NCBI GenBank assembly: GCA_000814665.1
Contig: JWIH01000007.1
Span: 51,703-115,702, forward strand
Length of the DNA stretch: 64,000 nt
Direction: 5' to 3'
Origin: Pseudoalteromonas flavipulchra NCIMB 2033 = ATCC BAA-314
GTDB taxonomy: Bacteria; Pseudomonadota; Gammaproteobacteria; Enterobacterales; Alteromonadaceae
The notes under the pieces are model-generated. The model was not told the origin of the DNA, searched no databases, and was given only the letters and a program-made list of their open reading frames with translations. Position numbers and translations under genes: made by a program. Positions 36,693 through 45,700 of this stretch are shown here, one piece after another; the stretch's first letter is position 1; every line of letters starts with the position of its first letter.

Positions 36693-38072
36693 ATTTCCAA
36701 GCTTGTAAACTTTTGCCGCCAGTTTGTAACTGGAAAAGGCGATGAGACGGTGAAAATGGCCAGCCCGACACCTGCGATAATTCCTCGCAGCGAGCATGGT
36801 ATATCTCGTAAACAATTTAGCCCTAACGCTATCAAAGTGCTCTATCGCTTAAAAGACGGTGGCTATGATGCCTACCTAGTTGGTGGTTGTATACGCGATA
36901 TCATGCTAGGAATAGAGCCTAAAGACTTTGATGTCGTTACCAATGCAACACCTGAACAAATCAAAAAGCTCTTCCGTAACTGTCGCTTAATAGGTCGTCG
37001 CTTCCGCCTTGCGCACATTGTTTTTGGACGTGAAATTATTGAAGTTGCCACCATGCGTGGCCACCATCAAAGTGATGATTCTTGTGCCACGACAAGTCAA
37101 GCCAGCGAACACGGGCAGCTATTACGCGACAATGTCTACGGCAGTATTGAAGAAGACGCCGAGCGCCGCGACTTTACTATCAATGCGCTATATTATTCGA
37201 TCAATGACTTTACTTTACGCGACTTTGCCGGTGGTGTTGCTGACATTAAAGCGCGTAAAATTGAGCTGATTGGCGACCCTGAAACTCGCTATCGCGAAGA
37301 TCCGGTACGTATGCTGAGAGCTATCCGCTTTGCAACCAAACTGGATATGGAGATTGCTACCCCGACCCGCACTCCGATTAAAGCACTAGCGCCGTTACTT
37401 GGGCATATTCCAGCTGCACGCTTGTTCGAAGAAACGCTAAAGCTATTTTTAAATGGTAAAGCGGAAGAAAACTTTCTTCAGATGCGTGAATACGGCTTGT
37501 TTGCACAATTATTCCCGGCGTTAGATAAAATCCTAGCACAGCCTGATAATGACTTTGAACGTCGCTTTATTCAGCAAATGTTTGCCAATACGGATAGCCG
37601 TATCAACGCGGATAAAAAAGTAACCCCTGCATTTATCTATGCAGCACTTTTATGGTTCCCGATTTTAGCTAAAAGCGAAGCGCTCGCGGCCGAAGGTATG
37701 AATGAATATGATGCCTTTATGCAAGCCATTAATCACGTCCTTGCTGAAAATGCTAAACACGTTGCTGTGCCTAAACGCTTTACTTTAGGTGCCCGAGATA
37801 TCTGGCATATTCAACAACGCCTAGATAAACGTTCAGGCCAGCGTGCATACCGCCTAAGCTTGCAGCCGCGATTCAAAGCCGCATATGATTTCCTATTATT
37901 GCGTGTTGAAAGTGGTGAGCAAGAGCAAGAAGAACTTGCAGCTTGGTGGACTGACTACCTCAAGAATGATGTCACCGGCCAAAAAGACATGGTGCGCAAC
38001 TTAGGTAACCAAAGCAAACCTAAGCGTCGTTATAATAGACGTAAGCCAAAAAGAAAACCAAAAGAAGATTAA
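36690..38072 (+). CDS. pcnB: Poly(A) polymerase I
   Basis: Adds 3' poly(A) tails that promote RNA decay; also needed for ColE1-type copy number. About 460 residues. The class II nucleotidyltransferase core is typical: YLVGGCIRDIMLGIEPKDFDVVTNATPEQ with the catalytic DFD, then FRNCRLIGRRFRLAHI, ERRDFTINALYY and EDPVRMLRAIRFA. The C terminus is strongly basic (KRRYNRRKPKRKPKED). The start is set at ATT 36690 as explained for the ribosome-binding site; a TTG at 36672 overlaps the Shine-Dalgarno region and is less likely. An AUU start would keep expression low. folK follows directly. Confidence 0.93.
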   Translation: MISKLVNFCRQFVTGKGDETVKMASPTPAIIPRSEHGISRKQFSPNAIKVLYRLKDGGYDAYLVGGCIRDIMLGIEPKDFDVVTNATPEQIKKLFRNCRLIGRRFRLAHIVFGREIIEVATMRGHHQSDDSCATTSQASEHGQLLRDNVYGSIEEDAERRDFTINALYYSINDFTLRDFAGGVADIKARKIELIGDPETRYREDPVRMLRAIRFATKLDMEIATPTRTPIKALAPLLGHIPAARLFEETLKLFLNGKAEENFLQMREYGLFAQLFPALDKILAQPDNDFERRFIQQMFANTDSRINADKKVTPAFIYAALLWFPILAKSEALAAEGMNEYDAFMQAINHVLAENAKHVAVPKRFTLGARDIWHIQQRLDKRSGQRAYRLSLQPRFKAAYDFLLLRVESGEQEQEELAAWWTDYLKNDVTGQKDMVRNLGNQSKPKRRYNRRKPKRKPKED

Positions 38073-38555
38073 ATGAATATTGCGTACATTGGATTGGGTG
38101 CAAACCTATCCGAACCGATGGCACAAATACAGCGAGCACTCGATGTGCTCGCCGCCCATCCAGACCTCTCGCTTGTCCAGCACTCTAGCCTGTATGGCTC
38201 AAAACCTATGGGCCCTCAAGATCAACCTGATTATGTGAATGCCGTAGCAAAACTGGCGACATCATTAACAGCAGAGTCTTTACTCGATGTGTTACAACAA
38301 ATAGAGCTTGAACATGGTCGTGTACGCAAAGCTGAGCGCTGGGGACCGCGCACGCTCGATTTAGATATTCTGCTTTTTAATACCGACACCATTAACAGTG
38401 ATAGACTCACGGTGCCACATTACGGCTTGAAAGAAAGAGAATTTGTCGTCTATCCACTATTAGAGATAACGCCAGAACTCAAATTACCTGATGGCACTGA
38501 GCTTAGCTCTTTAACACAAAAGTTACCACTTAACGGATTAGCAATCCTCAAATAA
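38073..38555 (+). CDS. folK: 2-amino-4-hydroxy-6-hydroxymethyldihydropteridine pyrophosphokinase
   Basis: Transfers pyrophosphate from ATP to hydroxymethyl-dihydropterin in folate synthesis. 160 residues. Key patterns: [11 protein letters not shown] at the N terminus, [21 protein letters not shown] and [18 protein letters not shown] with the metal-binding DLD. Its ATG immediately follows the pcnB stop, so the two are translationally coupled. With folE2 it is one of two folate genes in the window, but they are not linked. Confidence 0.96.
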   Translation: MNIAYIGLGANLSEPMAQIQRALDVLAAHPDLSLVQHSSLYGSKPMGPQDQPDYVNAVAKLATSLTAESLLDVLQQIELEHGRVRKAERWGPRTLDLDILLFNTDTINSDRLTVPHYGLKEREFVVYPLLEITPELKLPDGTELSSLTQKLPLNGLAILK

Positions 38556-38575
38556 ACCAATCCAAGGGGTTTACC

Positions 38576-39370
38576 ATGGCAAAAATTTCCGTCTCAACAC
38601 TTGCCAAAATGAAGCGTGAAGGAACAAAAATAACAGCCCTCACCGCATACGATGCAAGTTTTGCAAAGTTATTTCACGACAATGGCGTAGATGTCATCTT
38701 AGTGGGTGATTCTCTGGGTATGGTTTTACAAGGTGGTGAAGACACTTTAGCCGTTACCACGGATGACATTGCCTATCACACCCGTTGTGTAAGAGCTGGT
38801 AGTAAAGAGCTATTCGTTATCGCCGATATGCCTTTTATGAGCTATTCAGATCCACAGTCAGCCTGTCAGAATGCAGCTACCTTGATGCGCTCTGGTGCTA
38901 ATATGGTTAAGCTTGAAGGTGGTGAATGGCTTTACGACAGCATTGCACTGCTTACTCAGCAAGGGATCCCAGTTTGTGGTCATTTAGGTTTAACACCACA
39001 ATCAGTGCACGTGTTTGGTGGCTTTAAAATTCAAGGTCGTGAAGAAGCACAAGCGCAAAAGATGATAGCCGATGCACAAGCGTTAGAACGTGCTGGTGCT
39101 CAAATGATTGTGATTGAATGTGTGCCTTCAGCACTGGCTAAACGTATTACCGACGCCGTGGCAATTCCGGTCATTGGTATTGGCGCAGGTAAAGAGACCG
39201 ATGGCCAAATTTTGGTTATGCATGACTTGGTCGGTATTTCTGCAGGCTATATTCCTAAGTTCTCGAAGAACTTCCTGCTCGAAACTGGCAACATGCCAGA
39301 TGCGGTGAAAAAGTTTTGTGCAGACGTGCAATCAGGTGACTTCCCGGGGCCTGATCACGAATTTAATTAA
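38576..39370 (+). CDS. panB: 3-methyl-2-oxobutanoate hydroxymethyltransferase
   Basis: First step of pantothenate synthesis: adds hydroxymethyl from methylene-THF to ketoisovalerate. 264 residues. Signature segments: [54 protein letters not shown] and [17 protein letters not shown]. Good ribosome-binding site AAGGGG. It is followed by panC after 85 nt, the normal pairing; panD is not in the window. Confidence 0.97.
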   Translation: MAKISVSTLAKMKREGTKITALTAYDASFAKLFHDNGVDVILVGDSLGMVLQGGEDTLAVTTDDIAYHTRCVRAGSKELFVIADMPFMSYSDPQSACQNAATLMRSGANMVKLEGGEWLYDSIALLTQQGIPVCGHLGLTPQSVHVFGGFKIQGREEAQAQKMIADAQALERAGAQMIVIECVPSALAKRITDAVAIPVIGIGAGKETDGQILVMHDLVGISAGYIPKFSKNFLLETGNMPDAVKKFCADVQSGDFPGPDHEFN

Positions 39371-39455
39371 ATTTGCGATGAGCGATGCTTATCGCTGAGT
39401 CTGATCCAAGCGTTTTGTTTGGGTTGGTATTGTTATTATTGAATTAGAGTACAAC

Positions 39456-40304
39456 ATGCAATCAGTTACTGAGATTAAATCGTTACGAAGCCAGATTAAA
39501 GCTTGGCGCCAACAAGGGTTGAGCATTGCCTTCGTACCAACGATGGGCAACCTTCACCGTGGTCATTTTTCCTTAGTAGAAAAAGCGAAAACCCTAGCGG
39601 ATAAAGTCGTTGTCAGTATCTTTGTAAACCCAATGCAATTTGGTGCGAACGAAGACCTCGACAGCTACCCACGTACGCTTGAGCAAGACAAGCAAGGCCT
39701 TGCAGAACTAGAAACCGATATTGTATTTACGCCTACCGTTGAGACCATATATCCTAACGGCCTAAATGCGCAGAGTTTTGTTGATGTGCCGGGAGTATCT
39801 GAAGGACACTGTGGTGGTACACGCCCTGGACACTTTCGTGGCGTTGCAACGGTTGTCACTAAACTGTTTAACTTAGTGCAACCTGATTTTGCCTGCTTTG
39901 GTGAAAAAGACTTTCAACAATTACAGGTCATCAAAACAATGGTGAAAGACTTGTCTATTCCTGTTGAAGTGATTGGTGTTGCGACTCAAAGAGAAGTTTC
40001 TGGACTGGCGATGAGCTCACGTAATGGTTACCTCTCTGAATCTGAAAAAGATACTGCTAAAGTACTTTTTCAAGCGCTAAAAGCAGCAGCTGGCGCTATA
40101 GAGAATGGCGAAAAAGATTTTTCGAAGGTAACAAAAAATGCAACAGAAATGCTGCATAATGCGGGTTTAAAGTTGGATTATTTTAACATTTGTCAAAAAG
40201 ATAGCTTGAAACCTGCTACACTCGAAGATAATCAACTCGTCATTCTTGCCGCAGCTTTTCTTGGCAAAGTCAGACTGATTGATAATATTCAAGTCACAGT
40301 CTAA
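39456..40304 (+). CDS. panC: Pantothenate synthetase (pantoate-beta-alanine ligase)
   Basis: ATP-dependent condensation of pantoate with beta-alanine. 282 residues. It is a class I nucleotidyl transferase: [15 protein letters not shown] (HxGH motif, about 28-42), [23 protein letters not shown] and [12 protein letters not shown] (KMSKS-like). All binding motifs are intact. Downstream, 9 nt away, is a small lipoprotein gene ending in a strong terminator. Confidence 0.97.
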   Translation: MQSVTEIKSLRSQIKAWRQQGLSIAFVPTMGNLHRGHFSLVEKAKTLADKVVVSIFVNPMQFGANEDLDSYPRTLEQDKQGLAELETDIVFTPTVETIYPNGLNAQSFVDVPGVSEGHCGGTRPGHFRGVATVVTKLFNLVQPDFACFGEKDFQQLQVIKTMVKDLSIPVEVIGVATQREVSGLAMSSRNGYLSESEKDTAKVLFQALKAAAGAIENGEKDFSKVTKNATEMLHNAGLKLDYFNICQKDSLKPATLEDNQLVILAAAFLGKVRLIDNIQVTV

Positions 40305-40313
40305 GGAATAATA

Positions 40314-40544
40314 ATGAAAATTGCGTTCGCCTTATTAGTATTTTCTACCACCCTATTGGGGTGCAGTAACTCTATCTCACCTGAGTTGAATCAGTGTGCA
40401 CAGCAGAACTATCAATGCGAACGCAGCTGTGAGATGCAAAACACACCAGAGACAATGTCTTTACAGATATGCACTGATAAATGTATTGAGCAGTATAATG
40501 CCTGCAAAGTACAGGCTGAAAAAATTACCGAGAGCAAACGATAG
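40314..40544 (+). CDS. Small cysteine-rich lipoprotein
   Basis: 76 residues with a lipoprotein signal peptide: hydrophobic core IAFALLVFSTT and lipobox LLGC, so mature Cys17 is lipidated. The mature part has six further cysteines, with the repeated spacing Cys-x3-Cys in CERSC and CTDKC and single cysteines at NQCAQ and NACKV, suggesting disulfides in the periplasm. No family recognised. Second residue after the lipidated Cys is Asn then Ser, so outer-membrane sorting is likely. An intrinsic terminator overlaps its stop codon. Confidence 0.75.
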   Translation: MKIAFALLVFSTTLLGCSNSISPELNQCAQQNYQCERSCEMQNTPETMSLQICTDKCIEQYNACKVQAEKITESKR

Positions 40545-40556
40545 TTTGCTCTTTTT
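40532..40556 (+). terminator. Intrinsic terminator overlapping a stop codon
   Basis: GAGCAAAC-GATA-GTTTGCTC followed by five T. The TAG stop of the lipoprotein gene (40542-40544) lies in the loop and stem edge, so the last codons form the hairpin's left arm. Confidence 0.85.
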
Positions 40557-40875
40557 GGCAAAAAAATTCCCTTAATATTCTTTTAAATACAAGCACTTTC
40601 TAATTCCCGCCGTTATTTTTTATTCACCTTTTTAGAATATTTTGCGATACAATAAACTGGTCTGATGAGATAGACATACAACACCAACTTAACTTGGCTC
40701 AAGACTTGGTTTCTTAAACAATGCAAGCTGTGAGCACTAACTTTTCTTAATAACTTGTTATTTCTGGTTTTTATTCTAATCTCTAAGACAAAAGTAACAC
40801 TATTGTTGAGCTCAGTATCAGCGCTTTTAATGAGTGTTACAGACACGACTCTTTGCAAAGAAAATGGGAATCAAT
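40557..40875. other. Promoter region of the outer-membrane barrel gene
   Basis: 319 bp of AT-rich sequence with no convincing ORF. It should hold the rightward promoter of the barrel gene, but I cannot fix a -10/-35 pair and found no clear Pho box. Confidence 0.45.
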
Positions 40876-42069
40876 ATGAAAAAGTCAGCAATTGCATTAG
40901 CGATAGCGCTTGGGACAGTGAGTTTTCACAGCGCCGCTGAAATCAGAATTAATGGTTTTGCTTCCATTATTGGTGGTCAAACGCTAGATAGTGACGACAC
41001 ACTATATGGCTATGACAATGATTTTGATATGGAGAATCGTAGCTTATTCGCCCTACAACTTTCCGCCGATCTACAAGAAAGTCTAACTGCCACAGCACAG
41101 ATCGTAGGCCGTGGTCAGAATGACTTTGATGCCGAGTTTGAATGGGCATACTTAACTTATGCGATTTCAGACTCGTCACAAATAAGCGCAGGTAAGATGC
41201 GTATACCATTCTATCGCTATTCTGACTTTTTAGATGTGGGTTATGCATACCGCTGGGTTAAACCACCTCAATCTGTATATAACCTAAGCTTTAGCACCTA
41301 TAACGGATTGAGTTATATCCATAATTCGACATTAGGGGAATGGGAAAGCACTGTACAGCTAGCTTTAGGCAGCGTAGATGACGACATCGTTGCTATTACC
41401 TACTCAGATGAAGCTGAGTTGAACAACACAGTAGGTATTAACTGGACACTAAGCAGAGATTGGTTCAGTGCGCGTGCGGCCTACTTTGCTACCGAAGCGA
41501 GCATTAGTGCAGCTAATAGCCCTGAACTATCGGGATTGTTGGCAGGGTTAACTGGCTATGGGCTAACTCAACAAGCGGATGATATTGCTGTCGATAAAGA
41601 TGATGCTTACTTTGCCGCGATAGGTATTGCTATCGACTACAACGATATCTTGTTCGATGCAGAATACACTCAGTTTGAAGTGGATAACAGCATACTAGCT
41701 AAACAACAGCAGTATTACGCTTCCCTCGGTTACCGTATTGATGCATGGACAGTCCACCTAACCTACGAACACAATGAAGATAAGAATGAGAATGACGAGT
41801 TTAACTCTGTCCCACTCACCATCACCGCTCCAAATGGTGTCACCATTCCTGTCACGACCGATCCAACCAATCCAAATGCACCTTATTTAAGAATACTTGT
41901 TAATGGTGCGCTTGCAGGTGCTCGTGCAGAATCAGAAACGTGGAGTATTGGTGCACGTTATGACTTCCATCCGTCAGCAGCATTCAAGATTGAACTAAAC
42001 CAATTCGATAACACATTGACAGATCAAAAAGTTGAACTGTTGAGCTTCGGTATCGATTTAGTATTCTAA
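40876..42069 (+). CDS. Outer-membrane beta-barrel porin-like protein
   Basis: About 397 residues from MKKSAIA; this start has GGAA at good spacing and begins a proper signal peptide (cleavage near SAAE). The open frame starts 14 codons earlier without support. The mature protein alternates amphipathic strands with acidic turns, and ends in the aromatic DLVF typical of outer-membrane barrels recognised by BAM. Segments such as INGFASIIGG, AGKMRIPFYRYSDFLDVGYAYRWV and ARYDFHPSAAFKIELNQFD recall the phosphate-selective or DcaP-like porins. A PstS-like gene follows after 11 nt, so a role in anion uptake is a reasonable guess. Confidence 0.8.
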   Translation: MKKSAIALAIALGTVSFHSAAEIRINGFASIIGGQTLDSDDTLYGYDNDFDMENRSLFALQLSADLQESLTATAQIVGRGQNDFDAEFEWAYLTYAISDSSQISAGKMRIPFYRYSDFLDVGYAYRWVKPPQSVYNLSFSTYNGLSYIHNSTLGEWESTVQLALGSVDDDIVAITYSDEAELNNTVGINWTLSRDWFSARAAYFATEASISAANSPELSGLLAGLTGYGLTQQADDIAVDKDDAYFAAIGIAIDYNDILFDAEYTQFEVDNSILAKQQQYYASLGYRIDAWTVHLTYEHNEDKNENDEFNSVPLTITAPNGVTIPVTTDPTNPNAPYLRILVNGALAGARAESETWSIGARYDFHPSAAFKIELNQFDNTLTDQKVELLSFGIDLVF

Positions 42070-42080
42070 CGGAGGCTAAT

Positions 42081-42488
42081 ATGATTAAAAAAATAATGAC
42101 CTTAGGGCTACTGTTAGCCAGCCAAGCAGCTTTAGCAGATGTTGCCGTTATCGTGAACTCAGCAAATGCATCTACTGTGGATGACGGTACTATCAAAAAG
42201 TTATTCCTTGGCAAAAGCAAATCATTTGCCGATGGTAGTAGTGCGACCCCTGTGAATCAGGATGGTAATGCTGTATTTGACGAGTTTAACGACAAAGTGA
42301 TTGGTAAATCTAGCTCTCAGCTAAATGCTCATTGGTCTAAATTAGTATTCACCGGTAAAGGAACACCTCCGAAGAAGCTAGATAACGATCAAGCGGTAAT
42401 CGATTTTGTTTCGAGCAATGCAGACGCAATCGGTTATATTGATGCAAGTAAAGTAACCGATGCCGTCAAAGTGATAGGTAAATACTAG
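42081..42488 (+). CDS. Short PstS-like periplasmic binding protein
   Basis: 135 residues: signal peptide (MTLGLLLASQAALA) and one lobe-sized domain resembling the N-terminal half of phosphate-binding PstS-like proteins: VAVIVNSANAST, IKKLFLGKSKSFADGSSATPV, and VIDFVSSNADAIGYIDASKV. It is much shorter than true PstS (325 residues at 44655-45623), so it is not a transporter component by itself. It is co-oriented with the upstream barrel gene at 11 nt. The stop codon TAG is shared with the left edge of an inserted palindromic element; the reconstructed empty site gives the same protein with TAA. Confidence 0.8.
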   Translation: MIKKIMTLGLLLASQAALADVAVIVNSANASTVDDGTIKKLFLGKSKSFADGSSATPVNQDGNAVFDEFNDKVIGKSSSQLNAHWSKLVFTGKGTPPKKLDNDQAVIDFVSSNADAIGYIDASKVTDAVKVIGKY

Positions 42489-42753
42489 GGCCTGTTGACC
42501 TTTGCTGTTTGATTTTTGTTCTTCTGAGTGAGTTTTGGTCGCGACGCTCGACTTGCCGCCTAGTGATCTAGGCAAAAGTTGAGCAACAATGAACCAAGCA
42601 CACTCAGGTGAACCCAAAGGGCAGCGCTTGATTGGCATTTCTACTGTGTTCTCGCCTGACTCACATAGAATGACTATGCTACGCAGGCTCTGCCTTGTAT
42701 AAAGGCCAATCAAACTGCTGCAAAAAGCAAACTTGAAAGATAAACAGGCCCTA
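42486..42753. mobile_element. MITE-like palindromic element with TA target duplication
   Basis: The element proper is 42488-42751 (264 bp), flanked by TA at 42486-42487 and 42752-42753. The ends are GGGCCTGTT and AACAGGCCC, and the match extends imperfectly to 14 of 16 bases. Nested inside are three more inverted repeats: GTTCTTCTGAGTG/CACTCAGGTGAAC (42518-42530, 42601-42613), GCTCGACTT...CTAG/CTAG...AAGTTGAGC (42546-42584), and TTGATTGGC/GCCAATCAA (42628-42636, 42705-42713). No ORF of transposase size. TA duplications are typical of IS630/Tc1-mariner-mobilised elements. Confidence 0.75.
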
Positions 42754-42770
42754 ATATTCCTTATCAAATA

Positions 42771-42797
42771 AAAACAGCCACTTAATGTGGCTGTTTT
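42771..42797. terminator. Bidirectional intrinsic terminator
   Basis: AAAACAGCCAC-TTAAT-GTGGCTGTTTT with A/T tracts on both sides. It lies between the short PstS-like gene with its inserted element and the convergent chemoreceptor gene. Confidence 0.9.
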
Positions 42798-42822
42798 TAT
42801 TTATTGTTTAAAAATTAAAGCA

Positions 42823-44445
42823 TTAGACTCTAAATTTTGAGGTTGCATCTTTCAAGTTGTCGGACAATACATGGAGGTTTTCAGCAACGTCTTGTACTTC
42901 ATTCAACGCTTGCATTGTGTCTTGGAAAGACTGGTGCATAGATGTCACATTGTTTACTACCATAGCGGCTACCGAGGTCTGCTCCTCCGTTGCCGCAGCA
43001 ATTTGGCCATTCATGCTATTAATTGACAAGATTTGTGCTGCTATCTGCTCAATCGACTGCCCGGTTTGTGCTGCAGCTTCAGCATTATTAATTGCCATAC
43101 TGCTTGCACTTGTCATTGCTTTCACCGCTTGATTTGCCGCTTCTGTTAACACATTTAAAAGTTCTCTTATCTCATTGGTCGACTTTGCTGTTCTTGAGGC
43201 TAATTCGCGGACTTCATCGGCAACCACAGCAAAACCTCGACCTTGCTCACCAGCACGAGCCGCCTCAATCGCAGCATTTAAAGCAAGTAAATTGGTTTGC
43301 TCTGCGATTGATGTGATCACATTTAATATTTGCGTCACGTTCTGCGTATCATCAGCTAGCTTATTGATCGTCTCTGCTGCATGATTAATTTCTTCACTTA
43401 ACGCTTGTGATTCGTTAACTGACACCTGAATTTGGCGTTTACTCTGCTCAACTTCTTGTTCGGCCAGCTGGGCAGCATCAGAAGCTTGTGACGCCGAGTG
43501 AGAGATATCACCCACACTTAACCGCATTTCTTCCATAGATTGACGTACCACTTCCGCGTCATGCGTTTGTTGATTCGTTGCCCCTTCAGCTTTTTCCATG
43601 CCCTGAACAAGACGACTTGAGTCTTTCATCAAAGGCTCGACGACACTCATCACCTCGACAACCGCCCCTTTAAGTAACGCAACAAATTCATTGAAGTTTA
43701 TAGATACTTGGCCAATTTCATCGTGAGAGCGTACATTGAGCGTGGTGGACAAGGAGCCTTGCCCTTGCGCCAATAGTTTCAGATTTTGCGCCGCATCCTT
43801 AGCAGAGTTACCAATACCTCTTGCAATCACAACCGCTAAGAAAACCAGCACAAGTAAGGAAATAACGGCCACAATCAACATTATCGTGAGCGCGTTTGCT
43901 GAGCGCTCTTCGGTATTTTGAAGTAATTCAACAAAACGATCATTCGCGTTCGTTTTAGCCTTGGTAAAATCTGCGACTAGGCCTTCGTAGATTTCAGTTT
44001 TCTTTTTGGCATCTTCTTGGATACGGGAAAAATCAGCTGTACCATCTATCATTCCCCCAGCAATTTGTTGCGCAATTTTGCCGTATTGTGCAAGTTCGTC
44101 GCTATTATCTGAAGGCATAAAGCCGCTTTGTACCGACTCAATTTTTTGCAGGTTAGCTTGGATTTGCTGTTGATATTCTTTTGCTTTATCTAGTAATTCA
44201 GCATCCCCGAAGGTTACTGCTTGAGTGAATAGCTCATCTAAATTCTGCAGCTTATTTGCGTTTTCTGTGGCGAGGTTAAGAATTTTGTATGTCTGCTCCT
44301 CTAATTCATTTAAGGCCCTTTGATTAGAGCTAATAGCGTTGTAATTAACAAACACGATAACCACAAAAGCGACAACCGCAACGAGCGTAATTGCGTGGAT
44401 CTTTTTGGTGATACTAAGATCAGCAAAAGCAGTACCTAGACTCAT
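42823..44445 (-). CDS. Methyl-accepting chemotaxis protein
   Basis: A 540-residue chemoreceptor. TM1 is at about 17-38; a helical-bundle periplasmic sensor domain spans about 40-185 (repeated coils such as [30 protein letters not shown]); TM2 is at about 188-208. A HAMP domain and the cytoplasmic signalling coiled coil follow, with tip [34 protein letters not shown]. The start has AAGGTG upstream. Ligand unknown. It lies between two phosphate-binding-type genes, so phosphate or a related anion is one hypothesis. No pentapeptide CheR/CheB tether is seen at the C terminus. Confidence 0.92.
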   Translation of the reverse strand: MSLGTAFADLSITKKIHAITLVAVVAFVVIVFVNYNAISSNQRALNELEEQTYKILNLATENANKLQNLDELFTQAVTFGDAELLDKAKEYQQQIQANLQKIESVQSGFMPSDNSDELAQYGKIAQQIAGGMIDGTADFSRIQEDAKKKTEIYEGLVADFTKAKTNANDRFVELLQNTEERSANALTIMLIVAVISLLVLVFLAVVIARGIGNSAKDAAQNLKLLAQGQGSLSTTLNVRSHDEIGQVSINFNEFVALLKGAVVEVMSVVEPLMKDSSRLVQGMEKAEGATNQQTHDAEVVRQSMEEMRLSVGDISHSASQASDAAQLAEQEVEQSKRQIQVSVNESQALSEEINHAAETINKLADDTQNVTQILNVITSIAEQTNLLALNAAIEAARAGEQGRGFAVVADEVRELASRTAKSTNEIRELLNVLTEAANQAVKAMTSASSMAINNAEAAAQTGQSIEQIAAQILSINSMNGQIAAATEEQTSVAAMVVNNVTSMHQSFQDTMQALNEVQDVAENLHVLSDNLKDATSKFRV

Positions 44446-44591
44446 ATATACACCTTTTGAAGTAAGACGAGTTCATTATCGACTGATTTATTATAAATTT
44501 TAACTAAATATAGAATATTTCCAGCTTTTTTGCCGCTTGAGGATGAAGATTTAAACAAATTATTCAATCTGGGAACATGGAAGTGTGAAAA

Positions 44592-44618
44592 TAAAAAATG
44601 CCGCTCAATGAGCGGCAT
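44592..44618 (-). terminator. Intrinsic terminator of pstS
   Basis: On the minus strand, ATGCCGCT-CATTG-AGCGGCAT is followed by TTTTTT, about 37 nt after the pstS stop codon. Confidence 0.9.
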
Positions 44619-44654
44619 CAATAACAACAAGTAATTAGCGGGTTGAGTAATTGA

Positions 44655-45623
44655 TTAAAGTAAACCTAACTTTTTCAATTCACGTGTCGCCATTTCGCTA
44701 GAAAGAGGAACGTAACCGTCTTTCTCAACAATTTTTTGACCTTCTTTAGACAATACCATCTTCAAGAATTCAGCTTCGATAGGTGCTAATTCTTTATTAG
44801 GGTGCTTGTTCACATATAGGTATAGGAAGCGAGATAGTGGGTATTTACCCTGTGCCACATTTTCTAATGTTGCATCAACGTAGTTCGTGCCTTTTTTCGC
44901 TAGTGGTACGGTACGTACGCCTGACGTTTTATAACCGATACCAGAATAACCAATCGCATTCACTGAAGACGAGATAGACTGTACTACAGACGCAGAACCT
45001 GGCTGCTCGTTAACATTATTGCGGAAGTCACCTTTACACAGTGCTTTTTTCTTGAAGTAACCATAAGTACCAGATACTGAGTTACGACCATAAAGCTGAA
45101 TATCTTTTGCTGCCCAATCACCCGTTAGACCAACATCACTCCAGCGATTTGCCTGTGCTGCCGAACCACACTTGCGCGTTGAAGAGAAGATTGAATCAAC
45201 CTGTTCAATTGTTAAGCCTTCAATTGGGTTATCTTTGTGTACAAATACCGCTAGCGCATCAATTGCTACGCGGATTTCTGTTGGCTTATAACCATAACGC
45301 TTTTCAAAAGCTTCGATTTCTTTTGACTTCATCTTACGGCTCATAGGGCCGAAGTTTGCCGTTGCTTCCGTTAGTGCTGGTGGCGCAGTAGAAGAACCTG
45401 CAGCTTGGATTTGGATATTTACGTTAGGGTAAATTCTTTTATATTCTTCTGCCCAAAACGTCATCATGTTGGCAAGCGTATCAGAACCTACAGAAGAGAA
45501 GTTTCCTGAGATACCGCTGGTTTTATTATACTCTGGTAACTTTTCGTCTAAAGCAGATACTTGAGTAGAAACTAATGTAGTAATAGCCACACCCATTGCG
45601 GCAACTAAGCTTTTAAATTTCAT
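44655..45623 (-). CDS. pstS: Phosphate ABC transporter substrate-binding protein PstS
   Basis: Periplasmic phosphate-binding protein, 322 residues from MKFKS. ATG 45623 is chosen because GGAG is 8 nt upstream; an in-frame GTG three codons earlier overlaps that site. Signal peptide (about 1-25). Phosphate-binding segments: [37 protein letters not shown] and [13 protein letters not shown]. The C-terminal domain has [14 protein letters not shown]. No pstC, pstA or pstB is adjacent, so the permease must be elsewhere. It lies downstream of phoR on the same strand with 77 nt between. Confidence 0.93.
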   Translation of the reverse strand: MKFKSLVAAMGVAITTLVSTQVSALDEKLPEYNKTSGISGNFSSVGSDTLANMMTFWAEEYKRIYPNVNIQIQAAGSSTAPPALTEATANFGPMSRKMKSKEIEAFEKRYGYKPTEIRVAIDALAVFVHKDNPIEGLTIEQVDSIFSSTRKCGSAAQANRWSDVGLTGDWAAKDIQLYGRNSVSGTYGYFKKKALCKGDFRNNVNEQPGSASVVQSISSSVNAIGYSGIGYKTSGVRTVPLAKKGTNYVDATLENVAQGKYPLSRFLYLYVNKHPNKELAPIEAEFLKMVLSKEGQKIVEKDGYVPLSSEMATRELKKLGLL

Positions 45624-45700
45624 TGGGGTCACTCCAGTTGTTGGTCCCAGTTATTTTACGCAGCTCATTGTGCAGCGATAAAATGACAATAAAATTACTC

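Noticed and set aside
40755-40940. Short frame before the barrel gene
   Set aside because: It runs out of frame into the barrel signal peptide and has no supporting start signal.
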